Notes: generated by a model from the sequence alone, not told the origin. A stretch of 64,000 nt of DNA from Erwinia persicina NBRC 102418 (GCF_001571305.1 NZ_BCTN01000015.1:62001-126000); one strand, 5' to 3'; positions 47,807-59,580 are shown, counted from the stretch's first letter. Made by a program: numbers and translations.

Positions 47807-49203
47807 CCGCAGAGACTCAGCGTGCGCTAGAGGCCATCTGCCAGCAGCACGGCGCCATTATCATCGACTACAGCACACAGCGGCTGCGTATTGCCACGGC
47901 GGAGACGCCCCCCCATGAGATGATGGCAGCTCTGCGCTTTGCCACCCACAGCGCCATTGATGTTGAATGCTGGCCACAGGCACGCATAGAGCAGTTTACC
48001 CGAAGCAAGGACCACTCTGCGCAGGGATCAACGGAAAGCCAGCAAGAACCCGCGGGATCGGCGGTAGACAAAATTGATATGCTGCTCGCCCAGGCGCTGC
48101 AGAAACGCGCCTCGGATATTCATATTGAACCTCAGGAATATGGTCTGCGCGTTCGCCTGCGCGTTGACGGCGTTCTGCAGAGCCTGCCTGCGGCAGGCCA
48201 GGACAATAGCGCTCCGCTGATCGCCCGGTTAAAGATCCTCGCGGGGCTGGATATTGCTGAGCGCAGGGTGCCACAGGATGGGCAGTTCTCACTGTTGCTC
48301 AACGGTACCAGCGAATCCTTTCGACTATCGACGCTGCCGACACGTTTTGGTGAGAAAGCGGTTATACGGCTACTGCAGAGTGATACCCGGGCTATTGCAC
48401 TGGAAAACCTCGGAATGCCAGCCCATCATTTGAAACGTTACCGGGAGGCATTATCCAGACCACAGGGCATGGTCCTGGTAACCGGGCCCACCGGGAGCGG
48501 TAAGACATTCACACTCTACAGTGGCCTGAGCTGGCTGAATGCCGCCACACGTAATTTATGCAGCGTCGAGGATCCAATCGAGATCCCGCTGGCAGGGATC
48601 AATCAGACTCAGATTCATCCCCGGGCAGGCCTGGATTTTCACCGCGTCCTGCGCGCGCTGCTGCGCCAGGACCCGGATGTCATCATGATCGGAGAAATCC
48701 GTGACGGAGAAACCGCTGAGATTGCGGTTAAGGCAGCCCAGACCGGACATCTGGTGCTCTCCACCCTGCATACTAACTCCACGACCGAAACGCTGATCCG
48801 CCTGGCACAGATGGGCGTTCCGGGCTACCTGCTGGCCTCGGCGTTGAAACTGGTTATTGCTCAACGACTGGTGCGACGGCTGTGCCCCCACTGTCGTCAG
48901 CCCGCCGAGGCGACGGCCCATTTTCCCCCGGCGGTCTGGCCCGGAACCGTGCAAAACTGGCGCGCGGTGGGCTGTGAACACTGTTTTTCTGGTTTTTATG
49001 GGCGTCTGCCTTTATTTGAATTGCTGCCGATCGGTGCACGACTACAGAATGCCCTGGCGAGATCGGCTCATCCGGAAGAACTGGCAGACATTGCCCGACA
49101 ACAGGGACTCAATTCCCTGTTTGTTGAAGGGCTACACTGCGTCAATCGTGGTGATACTACCCTGGAAGAGCTGACCCGGGTGGCAGGAGGCAGCAATGAA
49201 TGA
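47803..49203 (+). CDS. hofB: Type IV pilus assembly ATPase HofB (PilB/GspE family)
   Basis: 466 residues. Walker A is VLVTGPTGSGKTFTL, the Asp box VEDPIEIPL, Walker B DPDVIMIGEIRDGETAE and the His box LVLSTLHTN. A four-cysteine zinc motif is visible as CPHC and CEHC. It powers pilin polymerisation at the inner membrane with HofC. The N-terminal domain is shorter than in PilB. It overlaps ppdD by 4 bp and hofC by 8 bp. Confidence 0.94.
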   Translation: MTAETQRALEAICQQHGAIIIDYSTQRLRIATAETPPHEMMAALRFATHSAIDVECWPQARIEQFTRSKDHSAQGSTESQQEPAGSAVDKIDMLLAQALQKRASDIHIEPQEYGLRVRLRVDGVLQSLPAAGQDNSAPLIARLKILAGLDIAERRVPQDGQFSLLLNGTSESFRLSTLPTRFGEKAVIRLLQSDTRAIALENLGMPAHHLKRYREALSRPQGMVLVTGPTGSGKTFTLYSGLSWLNAATRNLCSVEDPIEIPLAGINQTQIHPRAGLDFHRVLRALLRQDPDVIMIGEIRDGETAEIAVKAAQTGHLVLSTLHTNSTTETLIRLAQMGVPGYLLASALKLVIAQRLVRRLCPHCRQPAEATAHFPPAVWPGTVQNWRAVGCEHCFSGFYGRLPLFELLPIGARLQNALARSAHPEELADIARQQGLNSLFVEGLHCVNRGDTTLEELTRVAGGSNE

Positions 49204-50395
49204 GCGCTCTCTTTATCGCTGGCAGGCGGTCGACGATGAAGGGGGACTTCATCAGGGTCATAGTTTTGCCACCAGCCCGCGGCAAATTTCCAGTGAGCTG
49301 GCGATCGCCGGTCAGCTACCGCTGAAGATCTCTCGCGTCCGCCGCTATGCTCCCCGACACTGGAAATGGGCGCAAAAAACAGCCTTTGTGCGTCAGTTAT
49401 CCACTTTACTGAAGGCGGGAATAGCCCTGTCAGGATGCTTACAGTTACTGGCAGAGGATCATCCTGAACCTGGCTGGCAGGCGCTGCTTTCAGGCCTCCA
49501 GCAGAGCATTTCTGCTGGAGAGCCTTTTTCGGCAGCGTTAGGACAATGGCCTGACGTCTTTCCGCCGCTTTATCCGGCGCTAATTCATATTGGTGAACTG
49601 ACCGGTGAACTGGATGAATGCTGCCTGCAGCTGGCAAATCAGCAGGAACGACAGCAACAGTTACAGATGAAAGTGAAAAAAGCCCTGCGCTATCCCCTGT
49701 TTATTCTCGCGGTGGCAGTGCTGGTCAGCCTCGGGATGCTGGTCTTTGTGCTGCCAGAGTTTGTCGCTATCTACGATACGTTCAACGCCCCCCTGCCCGC
49801 CTTTACCACTGCTGTTATCGCTTTTTCACAATTTCTGCAGCAGCAGGCACTGGTGATGATCGTCAGTGTTGCCGTTGCCGCACTCATCTGGAGGCACCGT
49901 CGCAGGACGTCTCTGCGCTGGCAGCGCGTTGAGCAGCGTTTACTGCTTCGTTTTCCCCTGGTCTCGACGCTTTGTCAGGGCAGCCTGTTAAGCCAGATTT
50001 TTACCACTCTGTCTCTGACCCAGCGGGCGGGTCTGACGTTACTTCAGAGCCTGCAGGCTGTGGAAAAGACGCTGTCACCCCTGATCTGGCGCGAGGCTAT
50101 AGGTGAATTACGGCGCCACATTGAGGCCGGAAATCCCCTGCATCAGGCACTGAAATCGCATGCGTTGTTTACGCCTCTCTGTTACCAGTTAGTGAAGGTC
50201 GGTGAAGAGTCAGGTTCGCTGGATACGCTGCTATTCAGGCTGGCAAACTGGCATGAACAACGCACCCACCAACTGGCAGACACGCTCGCGGCGGCGCTGG
50301 AACCGTTGATGATGGTAGTGATTGGGGGGATTGTCGGTACGCTGGTGGTGGCAATGTATCTGCCCGTATTTCGCCTGGGTGATGCGCTGGGGTAA
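49196..50395 (+). CDS. hofC: Type IV pilus inner-membrane platform protein HofC (PilC/GspF family)
   Basis: 399 residues with two GspF domains and about three membrane segments (PLFILAVAVLVSLGMLVFVLPEFVAIYDTF, VMIVSVAVAALIW, MMVVIGGIVGTLVVAMYLPVF). It is the platform for pilin assembly, recruited by HofB. Repeated motifs such as AGIALSGCLQLL and AGLTLLQSLQ lie in the two halves. A hairpin follows between it and convergent guaC. Confidence 0.93.
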   Translation: MNERSLYRWQAVDDEGGLHQGHSFATSPRQISSELAIAGQLPLKISRVRRYAPRHWKWAQKTAFVRQLSTLLKAGIALSGCLQLLAEDHPEPGWQALLSGLQQSISAGEPFSAALGQWPDVFPPLYPALIHIGELTGELDECCLQLANQQERQQQLQMKVKKALRYPLFILAVAVLVSLGMLVFVLPEFVAIYDTFNAPLPAFTTAVIAFSQFLQQQALVMIVSVAVAALIWRHRRRTSLRWQRVEQRLLLRFPLVSTLCQGSLLSQIFTTLSLTQRAGLTLLQSLQAVEKTLSPLIWREAIGELRRHIEAGNPLHQALKSHALFTPLCYQLVKVGEESGSLDTLLFRLANWHEQRTHQLADTLAAALEPLMMVVIGGIVGTLVVAMYLPVFRLGDALG

Positions 50396-50396
50396 A

Positions 50397-50424
50397 CCTA
50401 CCCCGCCCGAGAGGGCGAGGTAGG
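50397..50424. terminator. Hairpin between hofC and guaC
   Basis: CCTACCCCGCCC (50397-50408) pairs with GGGCGAGGTAGG (50413-50424) with one mismatch and loop GAGA, between convergent genes. There is no long U-run. Confidence 0.6.
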
Positions 50425-50429
50425 CCAGT

Positions 50430-51470
50430 TTAGCGGTTAAAAACGCGGTTTTCCTGCTCGTTAACGCGGATAAACGTCGTGCGCTTGGTCAGCTCTTTCA
50501 GCCTTTCGGCACCAACATAGGTACAGGCTGAACGCAGGCCACCCAAAATATCCAGGGCGGTGAGTTCGACCGGCCCGCGCACCGGCAGCTTAACGGTTTT
50601 TCCTTCCGCAGCACGGTACTGTGCCACGCCACCAACATGACGCTTCATCGCTGACTCTGAGCTCATGCCATAGAACAGCATAAACTTTTCGCCCTCTTCT
50701 TCGACGACCGTCCCCTCACATTCATCGTGAGCTGCCAGCATCCCGCCGAGCATGACAAAATCAGCGCCGCCGCCGAAGGCCTTCGCAACATCGCCGGGTA
50801 CCGAGCAGCCGCCGTCGCTGACGATCTGGCCGCCAAGGCCGTGTGCCGCATCGGCACATTCAATTACGGCAGAGAGCTGCGGGTAGCCCACACCGGTTTT
50901 CACCCGGGTAGTGCAGACCGAACCCGGCCCGATGCCCACTTTGACAATATCGGCCCCGGAGAGGATCAGTTCCTCAACCATTTCCCCGGTCACCACGTTA
51001 CCGGCACAAATAGTTTTACCCGGGCAGGCTTCGCGGGCACGCCGCAGGAAGGCGACAAAGTGCTCGGAGTAACCGTTCGCTACGTCGATGCAGATAAAAT
51101 GCAGCGCCGGGGACAGTGCCAGAATCTGCTGCAGCTTGAGGAAGTCTGCCTCAGAGGTTCCGGTAGATACCATCACATGCTGAAGCACCTCCGGTGTGGA
51201 GCGCTCAACGAACGCCCGCCACTGCTCAACGCTGTAATGTTTATGTACTGCAGTGAGAATATCGAACGAGGCCAGCGCCTGCGCCATGCTGAAGGTACCG
51301 ACGGTATCCATATTGGCTGCAATAATGGGTACACCAGACCAGGCGATGCCTGAATGTTTGAAGGTAAACTGACGCTCCAGCTCAACCTGAGAACGGCTTT
51401 GCAGCGTGGAACGCTTTGGCCGGATTAGAACATCTTTGAAGCCCAACTTAATATCTTCTTCGATACGCAT
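50430..51470 (-). CDS. guaC: GMP reductase
   Basis: 346 residues, the same length as E. coli GuaC. It deaminates GMP reductively to IMP with NADPH. The IMPDH/GMPR signature [20 protein letters not shown] holds the catalytic Cys. [22 protein letters not shown] and the [12 protein letters not shown] loop are also family features. It is read leftwards and divergent from coaE, as in E. coli. Confidence 0.98.
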   Translation of the reverse strand: MRIEEDIKLGFKDVLIRPKRSTLQSRSQVELERQFTFKHSGIAWSGVPIIAANMDTVGTFSMAQALASFDILTAVHKHYSVEQWRAFVERSTPEVLQHVMVSTGTSEADFLKLQQILALSPALHFICIDVANGYSEHFVAFLRRAREACPGKTICAGNVVTGEMVEELILSGADIVKVGIGPGSVCTTRVKTGVGYPQLSAVIECADAAHGLGGQIVSDGGCSVPGDVAKAFGGGADFVMLGGMLAAHDECEGTVVEEEGEKFMLFYGMSSESAMKRHVGGVAQYRAAEGKTVKLPVRGPVELTALDILGGLRSACTYVGAERLKELTKRTTFIRVNEQENRVFNR

Positions 51471-51718
51471 AACAAATTTCCTGGTTGATGGCGTTGATGC
51501 AGTGATGCACCTGACGAGCTACGCTTGTTGTCACAAGCTGAGTGCCAGCTCCAGTGACGCTATCATACGCGCTAAAAACGCGCCGACAAGACTGCGAAAT
51601 TGACTTTAATTACGTTACAATCTGATAAATTTATCTGTGAATTTGTCTTGTGACCTGTATCGCAAAACGGTGTATACGGCGTAAAAACATTTCATCAAGG
51701 CACTGAGAGTTGAGTCCT

Positions 51719-52330
51719 ATGCGCTATATCGTGGCGCTGACCGGTGGTATCGGCAGCGGGAAAAGCACCATTGCAAATGCCTTTGCCGGGCTGGGTGTGG
51801 ATGTTGTCGATGCCGATGTCATCGCTCGCCAGGTCGTTGAAAAGGGACAACCTGTTCTGGATGTCATCCATGCCCGCTACGGCGATGAGGTTCTGCATCC
51901 GGATGGCGCGTTAAACCGGGCCGTCTTACGCCAGAAAATCTTCAGTTCACCGCAGGAAAAGCGCTGGATTGATAATTTGTTACACCCGCTTATCCACGCT
52001 GCAACCCAACAACAGTTAGCATTAAGTCGTTCAGCGTGGTGTTTGTGGGTCGTTCCCCTGCTGGTAGAAAATAACTTACAGCATCTTGCAGACCGGGTTC
52101 TGGTCGTGGATGTTGACCGGGAAACGCAGCTGAACCGCACCATGCGTCGTGACAATATCAGTCGCGAACAGGCGGAAAATATTCTTGCGGCGCAGGCGAC
52201 GCGCGAAGCGCGCCTGGCAGTAGCAGATGACATTATTGATAACGGCGGATCGCCTGAAACGGTGATCGCGCACGTTGCCGCACTCCATCAGCGTTATCTG
52301 GCGCTGGCGGCGGCAGCCTATCGGGATTAA
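51719..52330 (+). CDS. coaE: Dephospho-CoA kinase
   Basis: 203 residues. It phosphorylates dephospho-CoA in the last step of CoA synthesis. The P-loop is [21 protein letters not shown], the acidic [11 protein letters not shown] follows, and the lid region reads [12 protein letters not shown] 51719 matches the family start [10 protein letters not shown]; a TTG at 51710 is less likely. It leads the coaE-zapD-yacG operon. Confidence 0.97.
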   Translation: MRYIVALTGGIGSGKSTIANAFAGLGVDVVDADVIARQVVEKGQPVLDVIHARYGDEVLHPDGALNRAVLRQKIFSSPQEKRWIDNLLHPLIHAATQQQLALSRSAWCLWVVPLLVENNLQHLADRVLVVDVDRETQLNRTMRRDNISREQAENILAAQATREARLAVADDIIDNGGSPETVIAHVAALHQRYLALAAAAYRD

Positions 52331-52334
52331 CTGT

Positions 52335-53078
52335 ATGAGCACAACCGTTCTCTTTGAGCACCCTCTGAATGAAAAAATGCGCACCTGGCTGCGTATTGAA
52401 TTTTTACTTAAACAGCTGACGGCCAGTCAGAAAATTGTCGACCACCTTGGTGCCCTGACCTTTTTTCGCAATGCCGCTGAACTGCTGGATGTCTTTGAAC
52501 GTGGTGAGCTGCGCACGGAGATATTAAAAGAGCTGGAACGCCAGCAGCAAAAACTGCTGGGATGGGCAGACGTTCCCGGCGTTGATATGTCACGCATTAA
52601 TATGCTGCGAGGCGAACTCAAGCAGTGTGGCGCTGCGTTAATGGCCGCCCCCAGGACCGGCCAGGCTCTGCGGGAAGAGCGTCTGATCGGGCTGGTCCGC
52701 CAGCGTCTGAGTATCCCGGGGGGATGCTGCAGTTTCGATCTGCCGACGCTGCATATCTGGTTGCATATTGACCAGTCGCTGCGTGATCAGCAGGTCACCA
52801 CATGGATAAATTCGTTAGCCCCGATACAGGATGCACTGACGATGATTCTCGATCTGATTCGGCAGTCAGGGATCTTCCGCAACCACACCAGCCTGAATGG
52901 CTTCTTCCAGGATAATGCGGAAGGTGCAGACCTGTTGCGGATGCAGCTCCGACTGGATGATGCGCTCTACCCACAAATTTCCGGCCATAAGAGCCGCTAT
53001 GCCATCCGTTTTCTGCCGCTCGACAGCGAGCGCGGTGAGGTACCTGCCCGCTTCGACTTCGAGCTGGCCTGTTGTTAA
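52335..53078 (+). CDS. zapD: Cell division protein ZapD
   Basis: 247 residues, the same as E. coli ZapD (YacF). It binds the FtsZ C-terminal peptide and bundles FtsZ filaments at the Z-ring. Conserved start [27 protein letters not shown], with [38 protein letters not shown] near the C terminus. It is 4 bp after coaE. An in-frame ATG at 52275 would overlap coaE and is rejected. FtsZ itself is encoded at 59.6 kb. Confidence 0.96.
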   Translation: MSTTVLFEHPLNEKMRTWLRIEFLLKQLTASQKIVDHLGALTFFRNAAELLDVFERGELRTEILKELERQQQKLLGWADVPGVDMSRINMLRGELKQCGAALMAAPRTGQALREERLIGLVRQRLSIPGGCCSFDLPTLHIWLHIDQSLRDQQVTTWINSLAPIQDALTMILDLIRQSGIFRNHTSLNGFFQDNAEGADLLRMQLRLDDALYPQISGHKSRYAIRFLPLDSERGEVPARFDFELACC

Positions 53079-53088
53079 GGGAAGAGTT

Positions 53089-53292
53089 ATGAATGATGTC
53101 ACCGTAGTGAACTGCCCGACCTGCCGCAAGCAGGTTATCTGGGATGAACTGAGCGCCTGGAGGCCCTTCTGCAGCAAGCGCTGCCAGCTAATCGACCTTG
53201 GTGAGTGGGCCGCTGAGGAGAAACGCATCCCCAGCAGCGGCGACCAGACCGACAGCGATGAATGGAGCGAGCAGCCTTTCGATCGCGAGTAA
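53089..53292 (+). CDS. yacG: DNA gyrase inhibitor YacG
   Basis: 67 residues. A zinc ribbon with four cysteines is visible ([12 protein letters not shown] and [16 protein letters not shown]), followed by an acidic tail. In E. coli it binds GyrB and blocks DNA binding by gyrase. It lies 10 bp after zapD in the same operon and converges with mutT 12 bp away. Confidence 0.95.
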   Translation: MNDVTVVNCPTCRKQVIWDELSAWRPFCSKRCQLIDLGEWAAEEKRIPSSGDQTDSDEWSEQPFDRE

Positions 53293-53304
53293 GCGGGCTA
53301 ACGC

Positions 53305-53694
53305 TTAAGCGCTGGCTTTCAGACGGGCAACGATATCGACGTTGGCAGGGGGAAACTCTTCCGCCTGCAACTCCTGCTGAGGAACCCAGCGCTGAGGTTG
53401 CCCTTCACGCCCGTACGGTTCTCCCTTCCAGCCGTCGACGATAAAAAAATGCAGCGTGACGCGCAGATCGTCATAGGTGTGATCCACCGTATCATAGGGG
53501 GTCGCGTTGACGACTTCGATGCCAGTTTCCTCCAGCAACTCACGCTTCAACGCCTGCACGGGTGTTTCGTCTGCTTCTATCTTGCCCCCCGGGAACTCCC
53601 AGCGGTTCGCCATGTACGAACTTGCTGAACGCTGCGCTAAAAAAATGTCGCCATCCCTGCGAATAATACCCACTGCGACTTGCAGATGTTTCAT
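53305..53694 (-). CDS. mutT: 8-oxo-dGTP diphosphatase MutT
   Basis: 129 residues with a Nudix box GGKIEADETPVQALKRELLEETGIE matching GX5EX7REUXEEXGU. It hydrolyses 8-oxo-dGTP and so prevents A:T to C:G changes. The second of two adjacent ATGs is chosen by spacing to GAGGA. In E. coli mutT follows secA directly; here a prepilin peptidase gene on the other strand lies between them, so mutT must have its own promoter in 53695-53898. Confidence 0.95.
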   Translation of the reverse strand: MKHLQVAVGIIRRDGDIFLAQRSASSYMANRWEFPGGKIEADETPVQALKRELLEETGIEVVNATPYDTVDHTYDDLRVTLHFFIVDGWKGEPYGREGQPQRWVPQQELQAEEFPPANVDIVARLKASA

Positions 53695-53898
53695 CATATC
53701 CTCACTTCACTGATGTATTTTTCCGCCACTATTCCAGCCTTGTCCCTGGATGACAAGGTGTTATCAACGCAAGTTCGGAAAGATCGAGCCTCACCGCATC
53801 GCTGAAATGTAACGTGATGCAAATGCCATCTCCCCAGCGCCTCTTTCTGCCTGCCGCGCTATAGTCGCCGAATTAGGGATAACGGAAGGTGACAGAGA

Positions 53899-54681
53899 AT
53901 GGATGCTGTATCGGAATGGATTTACCGGGCATTGCTGGGACTCGTCGGGGTCTGCGTGGGAAGTCTGCTCAACGTCATTATTTACCGCGTGCCACTGATT
54001 TTACAGGGAAATGCCCCGCGCCGCGTCAGCCTGTGGTTTCCCGGTTCGTTCTGTCCCCGGTGTGAAAAAGCACTGATGCCGGGCGACAACATTCCGCTGG
54101 TGAGCTGGATAATATTGCGGGGGCGCTGCCGCTGGTGCCGGGAGCCCATATCGCGGCAATATCCTGCCACGGAAGCCATGACGCTGCTGCTGACGCTGCT
54201 GACAGCTTCTCTCCTGCCTGCAGGACCGTTGCTGGTGGCGGCGCTACTGCTGGGCTGGTGGCTGCTGGCTCTGGCGCTTATCGACGGCATGCACTTCCTG
54301 CTGCCAGACTGTCTCACGCTCTCGCTGCTGTGGCTGGGTCTGTTCTGTCATCTCGGCGGAATAGTGCCTTCGGTGACCCTGGCGCAGGGCGTGGCCGGTG
54401 CCGCAACAGGCTACAGCGTCTTCAGGGGGCTGGCGTGGATCTACAAATCACTGTCCGGCGAAGAGGGGCTGGGCAGAGGCGATGCGAAGCTGCTGGCGGC
54501 GGGTGGAGTATGGCTGGGCTGGCAGGCACTCCCCGCTGTGCTGTTGCTGGCGTCACTGGGAGGATTGATGACGTTTACAGTGGCGCGGCTGTGGCTCAGG
54601 CGACCGCTCTCAGCTCCGGTCCCTTTTGGTCCGGCATTGAGCATCGCCATCTGGTTATTGTTTATCTGGCAAAACCGATAA
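53899..54681 (+). CDS. Prepilin peptidase (A24 family, PilD/GspO-like)
   Basis: 260 residues, polytopic. The N-terminal FGSxxN-like GSLLNVIIYRVP and two CxxC pairs (FCPRC, CRWC) make the zinc-binding cytosolic methylase-type region. Catalytic aspartates are in LALIDGMHFLLPD and GRGDAKLLAAGG (GxGD). It should cut and N-methylate pilins such as PpdD, encoded 6.5 kb away. Its position between mutT and secA, with E. coli having no gene there, suggests insertion. The usual pilB-pilC-pilD cluster is split. Confidence 0.92.
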   Translation: MDAVSEWIYRALLGLVGVCVGSLLNVIIYRVPLILQGNAPRRVSLWFPGSFCPRCEKALMPGDNIPLVSWIILRGRCRWCREPISRQYPATEAMTLLLTLLTASLLPAGPLLVAALLLGWWLLALALIDGMHFLLPDCLTLSLLWLGLFCHLGGIVPSVTLAQGVAGAATGYSVFRGLAWIYKSLSGEEGLGRGDAKLLAAGGVWLGWQALPAVLLLASLGGLMTFTVARLWLRRPLSAPVPFGPALSIAIWLLFIWQNR

Positions 54682-54707
54682 AAAAAGGGCCGGAGGATCT
54701 CCGGCCC
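54681..54707 (-). terminator. Terminator of secA
   Basis: A 9-bp perfect stem GGGCCGGAG/CTCCGGCCC (54687-54695, 54699-54707) with loop GAT, followed leftwards by a U-run from the A-tract 54680-54686. It ends secA transcription and overlaps the stop of the opposing peptidase gene. Confidence 0.87.
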
Positions 54708-54729
54708 TGATGCAGATGTCGGTGGCTGA

Positions 54730-57435
54730 TTACGCCAGGCGACCGTGGCACTGCTTGTATTTTTTACCTGAACCACATGGGCAGAGATCGTTGCGGCCCA
54801 CTTTACGCTCGCCGGTTTGCGAGGAAAGAGACGCTGCGGCTTCCGTTTCTGCATCGACGTGGCTCAGCTGCTGCTGCTGTGCCAGGTGTTCTGCTTCCAG
54901 ACGACGCTGTTCTTCCATCTGTTCAATTTCTTCCGGCATCCGCACCTGCACCTTGCTCAGGGTGCTGATCACTTCATACTTCAGTGACTCCAGCATGGCG
55001 GCAAACATGGCAAAGGACTCACGTTTGTACTCCTGCTTAGGATCCTTCTGTGCATAGCCGCGCAGATGAATGCCCTGACGCAGATAATCCATTGCGGCCA
55101 GGTGCTCTTTCCACAGAGAGTCCAGCGTCTGCAGCATGACGCCTTTCTCGAAGTTGCGCATCATTTCCACACCAACGACTTCTTCTTTGCGCTGATACTG
55201 CTGTTTGGCCTCATCCATGATGCGGTCACGCAGCGTCTCTTCATGCAGATCGGGCTCTTTATCCAGCCACTCTTTGATCGGCAGGTTGAGGTCGAAATCG
55301 TTGCTCAGGCGTTCCTGCAGCCCTTCAACATCCCACATTTCTTCCAGTGACTGCGGTGGAATGTAGCTGTCGATAGTCGTTTTGAAAACGTCATCGCGAA
55401 TACTGGAGATGGTTTCTGACACATCAGACACGTCCAGCAATTCATTACGCTGTGAATAAATCGCGCGGCGCTGATCGCTGGCTACGTCATCATACTCCAG
55501 CAACTGCTTACGAATATCGAAGTTACGGCTTTCTACTTTACGCTGCGCGTTGGCAATGGCTTTAGTCACCCACGGGTGCTCTATCGCTTCGCCCGGCTTC
55601 ATACCCAGCTTACGCATCATATTAGTGACACGATCCGAGGCAAAAATACGCATCAGCGCATCTTCCATCGACAGGTAGAAACGGGATGAACCGTTATCAC
55701 CCTGACGACCCGAACGGCCGCGCAGCTGATTATCGATACGACGAGATTCATGACGCTCAGTACCGATGATATGCAAACCACCGGAAGCCAGTACGGCATC
55801 GTGGCGGATCTTCCACGCGCTTTTGATCGCTTCGATCTGTTCAGCGGTCGGATTTTCAATCGCAGCAATCTCTGACTGCCAGCTGCCGCCCAGCACGATA
55901 TCCGTACCACGGCCAGCCATGTTGGTGGCGATAGTCACGGCAGAAGGCTGGCCCGCCTGCGAGACGATATCAGCCTCGCGGGCATGGAACTTGGCGTTCA
56001 GAACTTCGTGCCTGATGCCTGCCTTAGTCAGCTCTTCGGATACCACTTCTGATTTTTCAATCGAAATGGTACCGACCAGAACGGGCTGGCCGTTAGCGGT
56101 ACGCTCACGGATGTCTTCGATGATCGCACCGATCTTCTCCATTTCCGTCATATAGACCAGATCGGGCAGATCCTTACGCACCATCGGACGGTTGGTCGGT
56201 ACTACGATAGTGTCCAGCTTGTAGATTGAGCTGAACTCGAATGCCTCGGTATCGGCGGTACCGGTCATCCCGGCCAGTTTGTTATACAGACGGAAATAGT
56301 TCTGGAAAGTTATCGAGGCCAGCGTCTGGTTCTCGTTCTGGATTTCCACGCCCTCTTTCGCTTCTACGGCCTGGTGCAGACCATCAGACCAGCGGCGGCC
56401 CTGCATGGTACGCCCGGTATGTTCGTCAACGATAATCACTTCACCGTCTTTCACAATGTAGTCCACATCACGCGTAAACAGCACATGCGCGCGCAGCGCC
56501 GCCGTCACGTGGTGCATCATCATAATGTTGCCCGGCGAGTAGAGGGACTCACCTTCCGCCATAATGCCTTCGCTGACCATCAGTTCTTCAACGGCAACCA
56601 GGCCGCGTTCGGTCAGGTGAACCTGGCGCGATTTCTCATCCACCGAGAAGTGGCCTTCGCCCTGGAAGCTGTCGGAATCTTCTTTTTCCTGACGGATCAG
56701 GTTCGGGATGATTTTGTTGACCTGGATATACAGCTCAGAGCTGTCTTCTGCCGGGCCAGAGATGATCAGTGGCGTACGGGCTTCATCGATCAAAATGGAG
56801 TCAACTTCATCCACCAGCGCATAGTTCAGTTTGCGCTGTACACGATCTTCCGGGCTGAACGCCATGTTGTCGCGCAGGTAGTCAAAGCCGTATTCATTAT
56901 TGGTGCCGTAGGTGATATCAGCAGCATACGCGGCGCGCTTTGCCGGTGCTGGCATGCCCGGCAGGTTGATACCGATGCTCAGACCAAGGAACTCAAACAG
57001 CGCGCGGTTATTTTCCGCATCACGCTGGGCCAGATAGTCGTTGACGGTCACCACGTGTACGCCCTGGCCACTCAACGCATTGAGGTAAGCCGGCAGGGTT
57101 GCCGTCAGGGTTTTACCTTCACCGGTACGCATTTCCGCGATGCAGCGATCGTTCAGCACCATACCACCAAGCAGCTGCACGTCGAAGTGACGCATGCCGA
57201 ATACGCGTTTGCTGGCCTCACGCACCGTGGCAAATGCCTCCGGGATCAGGCTTTCCAGCTCTTCGCCTTTCTCCAGGCGTGCGCGGAACTCAACGGTTTT
57301 CGCTTTCAGCTCATCGTCAGACAGCTTCTCGAAATCCGGCTCCATCTTGTTGATCGTTTCAACAGTCTTACGCATGCGGCGCAGTGTGCGGTCGTTACTA
57401 CTACCAAAAACTTTGGTTAATATTTTAGTTAACAT
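54730..57435 (-). CDS. secA: Preprotein translocase motor subunit SecA
   Basis: 901 residues, the same as E. coli SecA. It drives Sec export by ATP hydrolysis. Walker A is [17 protein letters not shown], the DEAD-type box [17 protein letters not shown], helicase motif [18 protein letters not shown] and [11 protein letters not shown]. The C-terminal zinc (SEC-C) motif [17 protein letters not shown] binds SecB and is intact. It follows secM by 72 bp, the gap in which ribosome stalling on secM exposes the secA ribosome site. Confidence 0.98.
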   Translation of the reverse strand: MLTKILTKVFGSSNDRTLRRMRKTVETINKMEPDFEKLSDDELKAKTVEFRARLEKGEELESLIPEAFATVREASKRVFGMRHFDVQLLGGMVLNDRCIAEMRTGEGKTLTATLPAYLNALSGQGVHVVTVNDYLAQRDAENNRALFEFLGLSIGINLPGMPAPAKRAAYAADITYGTNNEYGFDYLRDNMAFSPEDRVQRKLNYALVDEVDSILIDEARTPLIISGPAEDSSELYIQVNKIIPNLIRQEKEDSDSFQGEGHFSVDEKSRQVHLTERGLVAVEELMVSEGIMAEGESLYSPGNIMMMHHVTAALRAHVLFTRDVDYIVKDGEVIIVDEHTGRTMQGRRWSDGLHQAVEAKEGVEIQNENQTLASITFQNYFRLYNKLAGMTGTADTEAFEFSSIYKLDTIVVPTNRPMVRKDLPDLVYMTEMEKIGAIIEDIRERTANGQPVLVGTISIEKSEVVSEELTKAGIRHEVLNAKFHAREADIVSQAGQPSAVTIATNMAGRGTDIVLGGSWQSEIAAIENPTAEQIEAIKSAWKIRHDAVLASGGLHIIGTERHESRRIDNQLRGRSGRQGDNGSSRFYLSMEDALMRIFASDRVTNMMRKLGMKPGEAIEHPWVTKAIANAQRKVESRNFDIRKQLLEYDDVASDQRRAIYSQRNELLDVSDVSETISSIRDDVFKTTIDSYIPPQSLEEMWDVEGLQERLSNDFDLNLPIKEWLDKEPDLHEETLRDRIMDEAKQQYQRKEEVVGVEMMRNFEKGVMLQTLDSLWKEHLAAMDYLRQGIHLRGYAQKDPKQEYKRESFAMFAAMLESLKYEVISTLSKVQVRMPEEIEQMEEQRRLEAEHLAQQQQLSHVDAETEAAASLSSQTGERKVGRNDLCPCGSGKKYKQCHGRLA

Positions 57436-57507
57436 AATAAATAATTTCTCTCTGCCACCGCCTTGAACGATGGACGCTTAATGTTCGATTTTAAACAGAC
57501 GCTATTG

Positions 57508-58014
57508 TTATGAATTAAGAGATGAGAACGGTCCGGCACGAATACCCTGAACCTGAGCCAGCCACAGGCCGGTTTGATGATGGGGAGCAGCTTCAACCTG
57601 ACGTTGTGCCGTATAGCGAATAATGACCGGCGGTTTCGCCTCGTGAGTCAGCAGGGCATTCAGCGTGTCCAGTAAGGCCAGCTTGTGCGCCTGAAGCGGC
57701 TGTTCAGCAACAGCGGCAGGTGAAGCAGAGGGCGTCAGCGTGAAGGACAGGTGACGGATGACCGTACGGATGGCATGCTGGTGCCAGTAATCTACGCTAA
57801 ATGATGGACGCCGGGCGGTATCAATAAGGGCCAGGCTGTCGAAGCGCGCGGCGGTGCCAATATCCAGGCTTCGTGAAGAGGTTTCTGCTAAGGTAGTGCG
57901 ATCGTGCGCTGACGCATGAGGCAGGCCAAGGCTCGCCGCGACCATCCCCAACAGGAGATGCGGCCAGAAATAGCGTCTGCCAAATTGTCGCCAACGATTA
58001 AGAATACCGATCAC
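57508..58014 (-). CDS. secM: Secretion monitor SecM with a variant arrest motif
   Basis: 168 residues from a GTG at 58014, as in E. coli. The signal peptide is [24 protein letters not shown]. SecM stalls its own ribosome when export is poor, which raises secA translation. The arrest motif FxxxxWIxxxxGIRAGP is recognisable near the C terminus as [17 protein letters not shown]: Trp151 and GIRAGP (157-162) are kept, but the first Phe is His146 and Ile after Trp is Leu. Six residues follow the Pro. The frame is open to 58056 upstream; that overlaps the divergent gene's ribosome site. Confidence 0.93.
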   Translation of the reverse strand: MIGILNRWRQFGRRYFWPHLLLGMVAASLGLPHASAHDRTTLAETSSRSLDIGTAARFDSLALIDTARRPSFSVDYWHQHAIRTVIRHLSFTLTPSASPAAVAEQPLQAHKLALLDTLNALLTHEAKPPVIIRYTAQRQVEAAPHHQTGLWLAQVQGIRAGPFSSLNS

Positions 58015-58035
58015 TGTGTTCCGCCGGAGCTTGTT

Positions 58036-58551
58036 ATGCGAGATAGTCGCCCACAATCACTTGAAAGTTTTTTCGATATGGCTCAGGAGCAGAGCGTACT
58101 GCAAAACGTGCAGCAGCGTGCTATTGCCCTGAATAAACTGAATCGTGCAGTACAGGGCATTATTCCTGCTCAACTGCATCCCTGGTGCCGTGTGGCAAAC
58201 TTCCGTCAGGGGATTCTGGTCATCGAAACGGCTAATGCCAGCTGGTTGATGCGCTTACGCTATGAACAATCCAGCCTGCTGTCAGCTTTACGTGCGCAAA
58301 TATTACCATCATTGACGTCAATCGACATCAGGATAAATCCTTCGCTGGCTGCAAAAGGGCAGGAATCTGTGCAAGAAAACAGCACTCGAGCAAAAGACGC
58401 AGAGAAACCGCCGTTAAGACAGATCAGTGAGCAAAGTGCAGAGATTTTGCGGAGTGTCGCGAGCCAGAGCCCGGAAAAACTGAAGAAGATATTAGAACGA
58501 CTGGCCTCACTGGCCGGAGAGAGTACCAGCTCAACCAGTCGTAATAAGTAG
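58036..58551 (+). CDS. DUF721 (DciA-like) family protein
   Basis: 171 residues. The DUF721 domain fills the first 100 residues: [32 protein letters not shown], then [38 protein letters not shown]. DciA loads the replicative helicase in bacteria without DnaC. In enterobacteria, which use DnaC, the role of this protein is unclear. It is divergent from secM (21-bp gap between starts) and convergent with lpxC; E. coli K-12 has no gene here. GGAG lies 6 bp before the start. Confidence 0.86.
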   Translation: MRDSRPQSLESFFDMAQEQSVLQNVQQRAIALNKLNRAVQGIIPAQLHPWCRVANFRQGILVIETANASWLMRLRYEQSSLLSALRAQILPSLTSIDIRINPSLAAKGQESVQENSTRAKDAEKPPLRQISEQSAEILRSVASQSPEKLKKILERLASLAGESTSSTSRNK

Positions 58552-58559
58552 ATCCAGGC

Positions 58560-59495
<936 letters not shown>

Positions 59496-59580
59496 TTAGC
59501 CATCCGACCATCAGTTTACTCCACTGAAGGGCGAACAGTTTAACACAAAGAGCGCAGAATCCCAATTTCTCGGGTTATTC

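Noticed and set aside
56374-57420. A 348-codon frame opposite secA
   Set aside because: Antisense to secA with no ribosome site or recognised domain.
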